From: Microthrixaceae bacterium
GTDB lineage: Bacteria; Actinomycetota; Acidimicrobiia; Acidimicrobiales; Microtrichaceae
Direction: 5' to 3'
DNA: 64,000 nucleotides
Assembly (NCBI GenBank): GCA_023957975.1
Contig: JAMLGM010000005.1
Coordinates: 62,001-126,000, forward strand
Part shown: positions 28,301-36,401 of the stretch, piece by piece
How positions within the stretch are numbered: the stretch's first letter is position 1
Layout of the letters: each line of letters starts with the position of its first letter
Translations under genes and position numbers: made by a program
The notes under the pieces: generated by a model
Databases searched by the model: none
Seen by the model: the letters and a program-made list of their open reading frames with translations, nothing else
What the model was told of the DNA's origin: nothing

Positions 28301-28348
28301 GCCGCACGTCCCGCCGCACATCCCGCCGCACATCGCTGCCACCATCGC
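28301..28348. repeat. 12-bp tandem repeats in the thpR-amidase divergent region
   Basis: Three copies of a GCCGCACATCCC-type unit (28301-28336) are followed by a TGCCACCATCGC-type unit beginning 28337. They lie in the 177-bp region between two divergent genes, so both promoters must flank or include them. There is no hairpin and no coding support. Confidence 0.6.
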
Positions 28349-28421
28349 TGCCACCCTCGGGATCGGCATCGCGGGCGGGCCAGTTCGATCCGGGAACCGT
28401 CGCGGTGCAACACTTTGCGCC

Positions 28422-29963
28422 ATGACCGATTCGCCGTGGAAAGGGGATGCGTCGAGCCTCGTCGACGCGTTCCGCAAAGGGGAACATTCGCCGCGAGAAG
28501 AAATGGAGGCCACCCTCGCCGCCATCGAACGCAGCGAACTCAACGCATTCAGCCACATCGATGCCGAAGCGGCGCTCGCGGCCGCCGATTCCGCCGACGT
28601 GTGGAAGCCCTTCGGTGGCGTGCCGTTCGCCATCAAGGAGCTCGATCAGGTCGCCGGGTGGCCCGACACCGAAGCCTCGTTGGTGTTCAAAGGGCGCCGA
28701 GCGACCGAGACCTCCCCCTACGTCGAGCGATCGATCAACGACGGCGGGTTCGCTCCGGTCGGGTTGACCACGGCGAGCGAATTTGGCGGGTTGAACGTCA
28801 GCGTCACCAAGATCAACGGCATCACCCGCAACCCGTGGAAGCCGTCTCAGACCGTCGGTGGCTCATCGGCAGGTAGCGCGGCGGCGGTTTCCGGTGGGCT
28901 CATCACCATGGCCTCGGGCGGCGACGGCGGCGGGTCAATCCGCATTCCCGCCGGATACACCGGTCTGCTGGGAATGAAGGGAACCTTCGGACGCATTCCG
29001 CGCGGCCCCGCGGCACCGTCACGGCCCAACACCGTCGTTCACGGCGCGATGGTTCGCTCGGTCCGTGACATCGCCCGTTTCTACGACGTCACGTGCGGTC
29101 AACACCCGTGGGACCCGCTGTCGCTGCCCAATCCCGGCGACTGGGAGGCGAACCTCGACACCTACGACCTGCGCGGCCGCAAGGTGGCGGTGATCCCCGA
29201 TCTCGGTTCGGTCACCCTCGACACCGGCGTGGATGGCCGGATTCGCGAACACGCCGACGCGCTCATCGCCGCCGCGGGCCTGGTGAAGGTCGACCTCGAC
29301 CTCGACCTGCACAACATCACCGCCGAGTGGGCGATCGGCAACCTGTCAACGCTGCTGGCCGAACTCGACGATCGTTGGCCGGCGTGCGCCCCACTCTTGA
29401 CCGACGCCATCGCCGACGGCCTCCGGATCGCGACGTCGTTCTACAACCTCAACACCGCCGCGGTGGCCGAACAAAAGCGCCTGCAACTGCAACGTCAGAT
29501 GGCCGACGCGTTCGAACAGGTCGACTTCATCATCGCCGCGACCAACCCAGGGCCCGCCTTCCCCGCCGAGTGGGAGACGTCAAACCCCCTGCCGGAGGCG
29601 CTCACGAGGATCCGCTCCGGAGCCGTCGGACGGGGCGCTCAACGAGCATTGTTCGGCGGCATCCGCGCAGCCACCGGCGTGGCCCCCAGAACCCCCCTCC
29701 GCATCCTCGCCCAGGCCGCCGAGCGCGCCCCGGAGATGTTCGAGATGGGCGGGCTGACCATTCCGTCGAACATCTACGGCAACCCTGCGGTGTCGATTCC
29801 CGCCGGCACCGTCGATGGGCTTCCCATCGGGTTGCAGGTGCTCGCCCGACACCATCAAGACGCCCTGTTGTTGGACCTCGCGCGGTGCGCCGAGCGTCAC
29901 CTGCCGTGGCCCCTCGTCGCTCCCACGGCGACATCGGCCACCGAGGTGTCCGCCGGCGCCTAA
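28422..29963 (+). CDS. Amidase-signature family hydrolase
   Basis: 513 aa. The Ser-Ser-Lys amidase signature is intact: catalytic lysine in GVPFAIKELD (near residue 71), GGSSAGSAAAVSGG (near 148) and SGGDGGGSIRIPAGYTGLLGMKGTFGR-type Gly-rich core (near 166). The C-terminus ends with IYGNPAVSIPAG...PIGLQVLARHHQD as in the family. It hydrolyses an amide bond of a small substrate; family members range from amino-acid amides to 6-aminohexanoate oligomers, and the substrate cannot be told. No GatB or GatC neighbours are present, so a role in Gln-tRNA synthesis is unlikely. ATG 28422 is chosen because the in-frame upstream stretch is the repeat region. Confidence 0.9.
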   Translation: MTDSPWKGDASSLVDAFRKGEHSPREEMEATLAAIERSELNAFSHIDAEAALAAADSADVWKPFGGVPFAIKELDQVAGWPDTEASLVFKGRRATETSPYVERSINDGGFAPVGLTTASEFGGLNVSVTKINGITRNPWKPSQTVGGSSAGSAAAVSGGLITMASGGDGGGSIRIPAGYTGLLGMKGTFGRIPRGPAAPSRPNTVVHGAMVRSVRDIARFYDVTCGQHPWDPLSLPNPGDWEANLDTYDLRGRKVAVIPDLGSVTLDTGVDGRIREHADALIAAAGLVKVDLDLDLHNITAEWAIGNLSTLLAELDDRWPACAPLLTDAIADGLRIATSFYNLNTAAVAEQKRLQLQRQMADAFEQVDFIIAATNPGPAFPAEWETSNPLPEALTRIRSGAVGRGAQRALFGGIRAATGVAPRTPLRILAQAAERAPEMFEMGGLTIPSNIYGNPAVSIPAGTVDGLPIGLQVLARHHQDALLLDLARCAERHLPWPLVAPTATSATEVSAGA

Positions 29964-30032
29964 ACCCACGGCCCGGTTCGTCGCCCCCCGGTTCACCGCC
30001 GTAGACTGCTGGGGTCCCTGGAGGCTCTTTCC

Positions 30033-30602
30033 ATGTCATCCGATTTGGCCGAATCCACCGTTTCGATCGACCCCACCATCTTCCAGATCGACCCCGCCCG
30101 CTTGACCCAGGCGGCCAAGACGATCGACGCTGACGCCCAGCCCGACGAGGCTGCTTGCCCCGTCCCGCGCGCACTGGCCAAAGCGATGGGAGCAAGCGCG
30201 TGCCCGTTCCCGGTCGGGGGCGCTACCACAGAACCCGTGCGGCGGTCGGCTGCCGACACCGCGATGCGCAGGCTGTTGCGAGTCCACGACCGGCCGGCCC
30301 AGGTCAGCGAGCGGGCCGCGGTCGCCGCCTTCCAGAAGTCGATGCTGATCTCGGCGGCTCGCTGCACCCTCACCTACGTGGTGTTCCCGGTGCTGTTGCC
30401 CATGGTCAGCTTCGCTCGTGGCCTCGGCCCCGTCATCGGAATTCTGATCGGAACGTTCGCGCTGTGCTGTGACGTGTTGACAGTTCGCCGGTTCTTCGCC
30501 ATCGACCACAAGTGGCGCTGGTATTTCACCGCCGTGGCCACCGCCGTGATGACCCTGTTGACCGTGTTGCTCGTCGAGGATCTGATCAACCTCATGAGTT
30601 GA
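30033..30602 (+). CDS. Unrecognised small membrane protein
   Basis: 189 aa. Residues 1-100 are hydrophilic with CPVP and CPFPVG segments. Two to three hydrophobic helices follow (CTLTYVVFPVLLPMVSFA, VIGILIGTFALCCDVL, YFTAVATAVMTLLTVLLV). A good GGAGG ribosome site lies 13 bases upstream. It is followed by the era operon in the opposite direction. I do not recognise the family; the paired Cys-Pro segments could bind metal, but nothing shows it. Confidence 0.7.
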   Translation: MSSDLAESTVSIDPTIFQIDPARLTQAAKTIDADAQPDEAACPVPRALAKAMGASACPFPVGGATTEPVRRSAADTAMRRLLRVHDRPAQVSERAAVAAFQKSMLISAARCTLTYVVFPVLLPMVSFARGLGPVIGILIGTFALCCDVLTVRRFFAIDHKWRWYFTAVATAVMTLLTVLLVEDLINLMS

Positions 30603-30614
30603 AGGCCTCGGGTC

Positions 30615-30668
30615 CGGTCTCGGTAGCCGACCCGGTCTCAGTAGGCGACCCGGTCTCAGTAGCCGAGT
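30615..30668. repeat. 18-bp tandem repeat overlapping the era stop codon
   Basis: Three copies of a CGGTCTCAGTAGCCGACC-type unit (30615-30632, 30633-30650, 30651-30668), each differing by one to three bases. The era TGA (minus strand, 30656-30658) lies in the third copy, and the array extends outward from the gene end. The outermost copy is the most diverged and lies 13 bases past the neighbouring stop codon at 30600-30602. Confidence 0.75.
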
Positions 30669-31723
30669 CGGTCGAGCGCCTTGGGCCGACGTTGCCAGTC
30701 CTTGTCGACCTTGACGTGCAGTTCCAGATAGGTGCCCTCGGGCATCTCACGGCGGGCGTCGATCCCAACCTGTTTGAGCACCGCGCCCTTCTTGCCGATG
30801 ACGATCCCCTTCTGAGACTCCCGTTCGACGAGGATCTCCACCCGGACCCGCGGCCAGTCCCATTCGGTCACCCGACACGCAATCGAGTGGGGCAACTCGT
30901 CTCGGGTGACCGCCAGCAACTTCTCGCGTACCAACTCCGCAACCCAGAACGCCTCTTCGACGTCGGTGACCATGTCGGTCGGATACCAGCGCGGGCCCTC
31001 GGGTAGACGACTCACGAGGTGATCGACCAGGGCGTCCACCCCCTCGCCGGTGACGGCTGATACAGGAAAGTACTCCGAGCGTTCGAAGTCGCTCGCCCGA
31101 AGCAGTTGCTCGACCACCTGATCCTTTGAGGCCAGGTCGCACTTGTTCACCACGACGATCGCGTCCGGCGGAACGCGTTCGGCCACCCAGGCGTCGCCAC
31201 GACCGACCCGGGCCGTCGCATCGACGAGCAGGCACACGACATCGACGGCCTTGGCTCCGGCCGCATCGATTGCCGCGTCGTTGAGCCGTTCGCCCATCAA
31301 CGTGCGCGGCTTGTGAATGCCGGGGGTGTCGACGAAGACGATCTGGGCATCTGGCCGGTTGAGCACCCCTCGGATCTGGTGGCGGGTCGTCTGGGGCTTG
31401 TCCGACACGATCGACACCTTCCGACCGAGAATGCGATTCAGCAGGGTGGATTTTCCGACGTTCGGCCGTCCCACGAAACTGACGAACCCGGACCGGAATC
31501 CCTCCGGCACTTCGTCGATCCCCTCATCCGAACCAGCCGACCCAGACGCGTCCGACGATGACGACGACCGCGAGGAGGACGACCCCAACGAGGCGAAGAA
31601 CTCCTCGACGGAGTAGGTGCGACCCTCCTCACCGGGATCGATCAGGTAATCATCGTCAAATTGCGAGTCGTCGACGTCGTCCTCGTCGTCGAGGGGGTCG
31701 TCGAACATCGGTGGCTGACTCAC
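30656..31723 (-). CDS. era: GTPase Era with acidic N-terminal extension
   Basis: 355 aa. Era binds 16S rRNA and assists 30S assembly. G motifs: FVGRPNVGKSTLLN (G1), FVDTPGIHKPRT (G3), VNKCDLASKD (G4); the C-terminal KH domain has ESQKGIVIGKKGAVLKQVG. The first ~75 residues are an extra acidic and Ser-rich tail (runs of Asp and a poly-Ser stretch) absent from typical ~300-aa Era. The GTG start overlaps the corC stop (GTGA); this is the last gene of the phoH-ybeY-corC-era operon. The 3' end carries an 18-bp repeat. Confidence 0.96.
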   Translation of the reverse strand: MSQPPMFDDPLDDEDDVDDSQFDDDYLIDPGEEGRTYSVEEFFASLGSSSSRSSSSSDASGSAGSDEGIDEVPEGFRSGFVSFVGRPNVGKSTLLNRILGRKVSIVSDKPQTTRHQIRGVLNRPDAQIVFVDTPGIHKPRTLMGERLNDAAIDAAGAKAVDVVCLLVDATARVGRGDAWVAERVPPDAIVVVNKCDLASKDQVVEQLLRASDFERSEYFPVSAVTGEGVDALVDHLVSRLPEGPRWYPTDMVTDVEEAFWVAELVREKLLAVTRDELPHSIACRVTEWDWPRVRVEILVERESQKGIVIGKKGAVLKQVGIDARREMPEGTYLELHVKVDKDWQRRPKALDRLGY

Positions 31724-33009
31724 GACTCCTCCACGACTTCTTCGGCGGCTTCGTACGGTTCGATCATGACCCGCTCGACCCGGCGCCCGTCCATCCCCTC
31801 GACGGTCAGGCGGTATCCGTCGACCTCGATCGAGTCACCCACATCGGGCACCCGCCCCAGTTCCGAGAACACCAATCCACCGACCGAGTCCCAGTCCCCC
31901 TCGGGAAGCGAAATATCGAATCGGTCGTTGATGTCGTCGACGTTGCTCGAGGCATCGTGCACGACCACCGCGCCGGAACTCAGTTGTTCGGCCCAGTCCA
32001 CCTCGGTGTCGAATTCGTCGGTGATCTCGCCGACGAGTTCCTCGAGCAGGTCTTCGAGGGTAATCAGGCCGGCGGTCCCGCCGTACTCGTCGATCACGAC
32101 CGCGATATGGGTCTTGCGCGCCTGCATCTCGCGAAGCAACTCCGCCACACGCTTGGTTTCGGGCACGAAGTAGGCCTCCCGCACGAACGCCTCGACCGGA
32201 TCGGCGCCGTGGTGGTCCCGCTCGGCGCGCATGATGTCCTTCGAGTACACGATGCCGATGATCTCATCGACGTTCTCGCGGTAAACCGGAAACCGGCTGA
32301 GCCCGTTGAGAATGGCGATCTCGACGCAGTCGGCGACCCGGTATTCGGCCTCGAAGGTGACCATGTCGGTGCGCGGCACCATGATCTCTCGCGCCACGGT
32401 GTCGCCGAAATCGATGATCGACTCGATCAGGTCGCGTTCCTCCTCCTCGATCACCGCGGCCTCAGCCGCCTCGCCCATCAACGCGATGATCTCCTCCTCG
32501 GTGACGAACGGACCCTGTTCGAGGCCTTTGCCCGGCAGGATCAGGTTCGTGACCCAGATCAACACGTTGGCGATGTGGCGAAACACCCGGCTCAACAAGA
32601 TGACCAACGGTGCGGTCAACAGCGCCGCGCGGTCGGTGTGTTGCAGCGCCCAGGTCTTCGGCGCGGCCTCGGCGATGATGAACACGACCAACACGTTGAT
32701 GACCGTGGCGACGGCGACACCCCACGGGCCGAACACGTTCGAGGCGACGATACCGGTCAGTGCCGCCTGCACCGTCTGGCAGCCGAGGGCCACCAGGTAG
32801 ACGGCGTTGAGGCTGCGTTCGAAGTTGTTGATGACATAGAGCACCTTGTCGGCGCGCTTGTTGCCCTCCGCCTGCAACGCCATCGCCCGGGTCTTGGAGA
32901 TACGTGTCACCGCGGTCTCCGCAACCGCGATGGCGACGCTCAGGGAGATGAGCAGAACGATGGCGACCGTCATCAACATGTCGGTCGAGGTGAATTCAAC
33001 GGCGATCAT
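31720..33009 (-). CDS. CNNM/CorC-type transporter (DUF21, CBS pair, CorC-HlyC domain)
   Basis: 429 aa. The N-terminal DUF21 region has about four hydrophobic segments (LMTVAIVLLISLSVAIAVAE at the start). A CBS pair begins near residue 200 (VPRTDMVTFEAEYRVADCVE...GLSRFPVYREN) and continues through HIAVVIDEYGGTAGLITLEDLLEELVG. A C-terminal CorC/HlyC domain follows (GGLVFSELGRVPDVGD). The family exports Mg2+ or Co2+; the gene's place between ybeY and era is conserved in actinobacteria. ATG 33009 overlaps the ybeY stop (ATGA). Confidence 0.93.
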   Translation of the reverse strand: MIAVEFTSTDMLMTVAIVLLISLSVAIAVAETAVTRISKTRAMALQAEGNKRADKVLYVINNFERSLNAVYLVALGCQTVQAALTGIVASNVFGPWGVAVATVINVLVVFIIAEAAPKTWALQHTDRAALLTAPLVILLSRVFRHIANVLIWVTNLILPGKGLEQGPFVTEEEIIALMGEAAEAAVIEEEERDLIESIIDFGDTVAREIMVPRTDMVTFEAEYRVADCVEIAILNGLSRFPVYRENVDEIIGIVYSKDIMRAERDHHGADPVEAFVREAYFVPETKRVAELLREMQARKTHIAVVIDEYGGTAGLITLEDLLEELVGEITDEFDTEVDWAEQLSSGAVVVHDASSNVDDINDRFDISLPEGDWDSVGGLVFSELGRVPDVGDSIEVDGYRLTVEGMDGRRVERVMIEPYEAAEEVVEES

Positions 33010-33500
33010 GACTCCTGCCAAGGGTCGCGGGAAAGAGGTGTCCACAACTGGTTCATCAGTCGGCGTTCGCTCGCCCACATCAGCGCGCGCTCGTCGGGTT
33101 CTGCATGGTCGTGGCCCAACAGATGCAACGTCGCGTGGATCAACAACAATGCGATCTCATCGTCGAGCGAACCTGCGTGGTCCGCCGCGTTGCGTTCGGC
33201 GACGTCCCAACACAGTGCGATGTCGCCGACGAGACGGACCTCGTCGGCTTCGAGCATCGTCGGGTCATCGTCGATCGGAAACGACAACACATCGGTGGCG
33301 CCATCCACACCCATGTGATCGGCGTTGAGTTGGGCGATCGTCGGCTCGTCGACGAACACCACGTTGGTTTCGGCCGGAGCGCGCACTCCCTCGCCGCCTT
33401 GCGCTCGGCGAACGAGATCGGCCCAGCGGTCGGTGTCGACCCCTCGTTCGGTCTCGTCGATGACCACGACGACGAGGTCGTGCAAAGAGTCGTCCTCCAT
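33006..33500 (-). CDS. ybeY: Endoribonuclease YbeY (16S rRNA maturation)
   Basis: 164 aa, usual length. The zinc site HATLHLLGHDHAEPDE (H-x3-H-x5-H) is near residue 122. The upstream TDVLSFPIDDD strand is also diagnostic. It processes the 3' end of 16S rRNA and takes part in ribosome quality control with Era, encoded two genes on. The start overlaps the phoH stop (TGATG). Confidence 0.96.
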   Translation of the reverse strand: MEDDSLHDLVVVVIDETERGVDTDRWADLVRRAQGGEGVRAPAETNVVFVDEPTIAQLNADHMGVDGATDVLSFPIDDDPTMLEADEVRLVGDIALCWDVAERNAADHAGSLDDEIALLLIHATLHLLGHDHAEPDERALMWASERRLMNQLWTPLSRDPWQES

Positions 33501-34552
33501 CAGCGTTTACGGCGCCCGTCACCGGCGGGCTCACCCGCGGCGGCATTGCGTTCGTAGGCATTCACGATCTGGGCGACGATGCGGTGCCGCACGACGTCTC
33601 GGCTCGTCAGTCGGACAAAGGTCAGGTCGTCGATGTCGGAGAGGATCTGCTCGATGCCGTCGAGGCCGCTGCGTCCGCCCTGCACGTCGACCTGGGTGAC
33701 GTCGCCGGTGATGACCGCCTTGCTCCCATAGCCGATTCGCGTCAGGAACATCTTCATCTGCTCCGGCGTGGTGTTCTGCGCCTCGTCGAGGATGATGAAA
33801 CTGCGGTTGAGGGTGCGGCCGCGCATGAACGCCAACGGTGCGACCTCCACGACGCCACGCTCGAGCATCTTGGCTGCACCTTCAGCCCCGACCATGTCGT
33901 AGAAGGCGTCGTAGAGCGGGCGAAGGTACGGGTCGACCTTCGCCATGAGGTCGCCGGGAAGAAACCCGAGGCGCTCGCCGGCCTCAACCGCGGGACGCGT
34001 CAACACGATGCGTTCGATCTGCTTGCGTTGAAGCGCCTGCACCGCCATGGCGACGGCCAGCCAACTCTTGCCGGTTCCCGCAGGGCCGATCCCGAAGGTG
34101 ATGATGTTGTCGGCGATCGCATCGATGTAGCGGCGTTGCCCCGCGGTCTTGGGGCGGACACTGCCCCCGCGTGCGAGCCGCACCACCTCGGTGCCCAACA
34201 CCTTCGACGGCAATTCGTCGGCGCGGACCATGTCGATCGTACGATGCACCAGGTCGCCGTCGAGTCGCTGCCCGCCCTCGACGAACATGATCAGCTCGTC
34301 AAAAACCCGGGCCGCGGAACCCGCATGGGGTCCGGACAGGCGAATCTCGTTGCCGCGGGCCACCATCGTGGTGTCGCCGAACTGTGCGCCGACGGCATCG
34401 AGCCACTGATCACGTTCGCCCAGCAACAAGGCCATGAGATGGTTCGCCGACACGTGCACCACCGCCTGTTCGACGGGATTGGTGCCGGCGGTTCCGTCCG
34501 CGTCCGGATCCGTGGTGTCGAACCGTTCGGTCGCGTCTTCGGTTTTCATCAT
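33500..34552 (-). CDS. phoH: PhoH-family NTPase
   Basis: 350 aa. A KH-like N-terminal segment (VSANHLMALLLGERDQWLDAV) is followed by an NTPase core with the Walker A motif FGIGPAGTGKSWLAVAMAV (near residue 155), the TRPAVEAGERLGFLPGDL loop and the Walker B region FIILDEAQNTTPEQMKMFLTR. It is probably an RNA-directed ATPase; phoH-ybeY linkage is widely conserved. It is the first gene of the coupled operon that ends at era. The divergent gene at 34589 begins only 36 bp away. Confidence 0.95.
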   Translation of the reverse strand: MMKTEDATERFDTTDPDADGTAGTNPVEQAVVHVSANHLMALLLGERDQWLDAVGAQFGDTTMVARGNEIRLSGPHAGSAARVFDELIMFVEGGQRLDGDLVHRTIDMVRADELPSKVLGTEVVRLARGGSVRPKTAGQRRYIDAIADNIITFGIGPAGTGKSWLAVAMAVQALQRKQIERIVLTRPAVEAGERLGFLPGDLMAKVDPYLRPLYDAFYDMVGAEGAAKMLERGVVEVAPLAFMRGRTLNRSFIILDEAQNTTPEQMKMFLTRIGYGSKAVITGDVTQVDVQGGRSGLDGIEQILSDIDDLTFVRLTSRDVVRHRIVAQIVNAYERNAAAGEPAGDGRRKR

Positions 34553-34588
34553 CTTCAGTCACCAACGCTTTCGTCCGAAAGTGTAGTG

Positions 34589-35125
34589 ATGTCCACCACA
34601 GGCGCTGAAGGCGATTCAGAGCGACGTGTCATCGACGCGGCCCGCGAGCGCCGTTCGGCGCGTATCGAACGCGATGAGGCGGCCGCCGAGACGAGTTTTT
34701 GCGGACTGCTTTCGGCGCTGGTCGAGCGACGCGAGCGCGTGACCCTCCTCACCGATGTCGGAGACACGGTGGCGCTCGCCCTCGTCGCACTCGGCAGCGA
34801 CGGCGTGGTCGGGCGTCGCGACGACACTGCCCTCGTGCTGTTGCACGCCGACGCGATTCTCGCCATCACCAGCGAAGCTGCGAGGGTGCATGCGTCGAAC
34901 ACCGCGCCGACGAACGACTCGGGCCCGCCGTGGAGCGAACTCGTCGCAACGTCGCTCGCTGCGGGCATGAACGCGACCGTTCGCCGAGGCGCGGTGACGA
35001 TTGCCGGCGAGGTGGAAAGCGTGGGACGAGACGTGGTCACACTCGTTCGTTCCGACGGCCGAACCCGGTGCTATGTCAGCGTCGCCTCGTTGACCGAGGT
35101 GGTCTCGGACTCGCCGGCGTCATAG
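34589..35125 (+). CDS. Unrecognised cytosolic protein with C-terminal beta-rich segment
   Basis: 178 aa. The protein has a charged N-terminal helix (RRVIDAARERRSARIERDEA), a central region with VTLLTDVGDTVALALVALGS, and a C-terminal run RRGAVTIAGEVESVGRDVVTL followed by CYVSVASLTEV. That last pattern looks like a small SH3-like or Sm-like barrel, but this is only a visual impression. The ATG follows an overlapping GTG without a clear ribosome site. The last 55 bp overlap the convergent HTH gene. No function is assigned. Confidence 0.65.
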   Translation: MSTTGAEGDSERRVIDAARERRSARIERDEAAAETSFCGLLSALVERRERVTLLTDVGDTVALALVALGSDGVVGRRDDTALVLLHADAILAITSEAARVHASNTAPTNDSGPPWSELVATSLAAGMNATVRRGAVTIAGEVESVGRDVVTLVRSDGRTRCYVSVASLTEVVSDSPAS

Positions 35126-35355
35126 CTCTCGTCGCCTCCAGCGCTGCTGGTATCGGTCTCGAGGGTCCCAGGGGCGATGCGACAGTTGTCGATGAACTGC
35201 TCGACCTCGGACTCCTTCAGTCGAATCACGCGACCGAACCGGTACGCGGGCAATTGCCCCTCATCGATGAAGCGATACAACGTGCGCGGCGTAACGCCGA
35301 GTCGACGAGCAGTCTCGGCGGTATTGAGCCATACGATCCCATTGGACGAAGCCAT
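35071..35355 (-). CDS. Small helix-turn-helix protein (MerR/excisionase-like, HTH_17)
   Basis: 94 aa. Residues 8-55 are a winged HTH of the AlpA/excisionase type: WLNTAETARRLGVTPRTLYR then FIDEGQLPAYRFGRVIRLKE and VEQFIDNC. The C-terminal 35 residues are acidic and Ser/Glu-rich. Proteins of this size and fold are common single-copy regulators in actinobacteria (BldC-like); no integrase is adjacent, so a phage excisionase role is unlikely. It is divergent from the pilus gene cpaB, so it may regulate the Tad locus; this is inference. The 3' end overlaps the previous gene. Confidence 0.85.
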   Translation of the reverse strand: MASSNGIVWLNTAETARRLGVTPRTLYRFIDEGQLPAYRFGRVIRLKESEVEQFIDNCRIAPGTLETDTSSAGGDESYDAGESETTSVNEATLT

Positions 35356-35398
35356 GGGACGAACCTACCGCAACCGTCGCGTCAGGTGGGGAACCCCC

Positions 35399-35441
35399 CG
35401 AGCACCCGCCGAGCACCCATCGAGCACCCATCGAGCAGCCG
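35399..35441. repeat. 11-bp tandem repeat upstream of the HTH gene
   Basis: CGAGCACCCAT-type units at 35399, 35410 and 35421, with a partial fourth copy at 35432. The array lies 43 bp upstream of the start of the minus-strand HTH gene and next to the 35448 hairpin. Confidence 0.7.
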
Positions 35442-35447
35442 GGTTCT

Positions 35448-35487
35448 GTAGGTAATTTCTGCGGTCCAGGCCGCAGAAATTACCTAC
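35448..35487. repeat. Perfect hairpin with GTAGGTA arms, copy A
   Basis: Arms GTAGGTAATTTCTGCGG and its exact complement flank a 6-nt loop (TCCAGG). The plus strand continues into AAAACG. A related hairpin occurs at 53927-53974. Here it lies between divergent genes (HTH at 35355, cpaB at 35646), where neither gene needs a terminator, which favours a dispersed repeat or an operator. The rest of this 290-bp region shows nothing else. Confidence 0.65.
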
Positions 35488-35645
35488 AAAACGCCCGTAG
35501 TGGGGCGTGACCGGGTCGGCCAACCCAGCGCCCGACATGGGTCATCCGACCCAGAACCCCCGGGGAAATTCTGCATTCATGGACCGCATCTCGTCGCGTT
35601 CGATGTCGCTACCCGACCGCCGGAGTCGGGGTGCGAAGGGTCGAC

Positions 35646-36401
35646 ATGGCTTCAACGATTCTCAACCCACGCTCGAAGACGCCGGGTCGCTCCCGCGCCG
35701 AATCGGGCCGGACACCTGCGGGCGAACCCCTCGACGACCCGGTGTCGATCACCCGACGGCTACGCCGAAGCGCCGGTTTGCCGTCGGGGCGGGCATTGGC
35801 CGGCGCCCTCATGGTCACCGTGGCGGTGCTCGGGGTGGTCGCCGCCTATCGCGATGCCACCACGACCGCCACGACGGAGTGGATCGTCGTCGGACGATCC
35901 GTCGCCGCCGGCACCATCATCAGCGCCGAGGACCTCGCCTACGCCCCGGCGGACCTCAACGACGCCACCGCCCGACGCTCCTTCACCAACCCCGACGACG
36001 TCATCGGCCAGGAGGCGCTCATCACGCTCGAACGAGGCGACCTGGTTCTGGCGAGCGCGATCAGCGAACCGCTCGGCACCGATGCCAACACCGGACGAGC
36101 GATCGGCCTCACCCTCGATGCCGCTCGGGCCCTCGGAGGGAACCTGTCGGTCGGCGACCGGATCGACATCTATGCCCTCGGCAGTTCCGGCAGCGACGCC
36201 GAGGTGCTCGAGCGCAATGCCCGGATCACCGCGGTCCGCGGAACCACCGGCGAGTCGATCGGAAATTCGGCGAGTGTCGGCTTCACGGTTGCGGTCTCCG
36301 ATGAGGCGGCCGCGCTTCGCATCGTGACCGCAGAAAGCACCGTCGGGCTGACGGTGGTCAAAGGCTCACCCCACCCGGCCGACCCGGAGTCCGCACGATG
36401 A
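35646..36401 (+). CDS. cpaB: Tad pilus assembly protein CpaB/RcpC (SAF domain)
   Basis: 251 aa. A ~45-residue basic cytoplasmic N-terminus precedes one membrane helix (ALMVTVAVLGVVAAYRDA). The SAF domain follows with SVAAGTIISAEDLAYAP and VIGQEALITLERGDLVLASAIS, then a beta-rich RcpC-like region with LSVGDRIDIYAL. CpaB guides pilus assembly across the envelope. ATG 35646 has GAAGGG upstream. It is followed immediately by cpaE (ATGA overlap). Confidence 0.88.
   Translation: MASTILNPRSKTPGRSRAESGRTPAGEPLDDPVSITRRLRRSAGLPSGRALAGALMVTVAVLGVVAAYRDATTTATTEWIVVGRSVAAGTIISAEDLAYAPADLNDATARRSFTNPDDVIGQEALITLERGDLVLASAISEPLGTDANTGRAIGLTLDAARALGGNLSVGDRIDIYALGSSGSDAEVLERNARITAVRGTTGESIGNSASVGFTVAVSDEAAALRIVTAESTVGLTVVKGSPHPADPESAR

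Noticed and set aside
30615..30668. CRISPR-like short repeats
   Set aside because: The units are directly contiguous with no spacers, and no cas genes are present.
31558..33318. 586-codon plus-strand open frame opposite corC
   Set aside because: It is the reverse of the corC-ybeY coding region with low-complexity composition and no start signal.
35071..35355. Phage excisionase
   Set aside because: The fold fits, but there is no integrase, attachment site or other phage gene nearby, and such HTH proteins are ordinary in actinobacteria.
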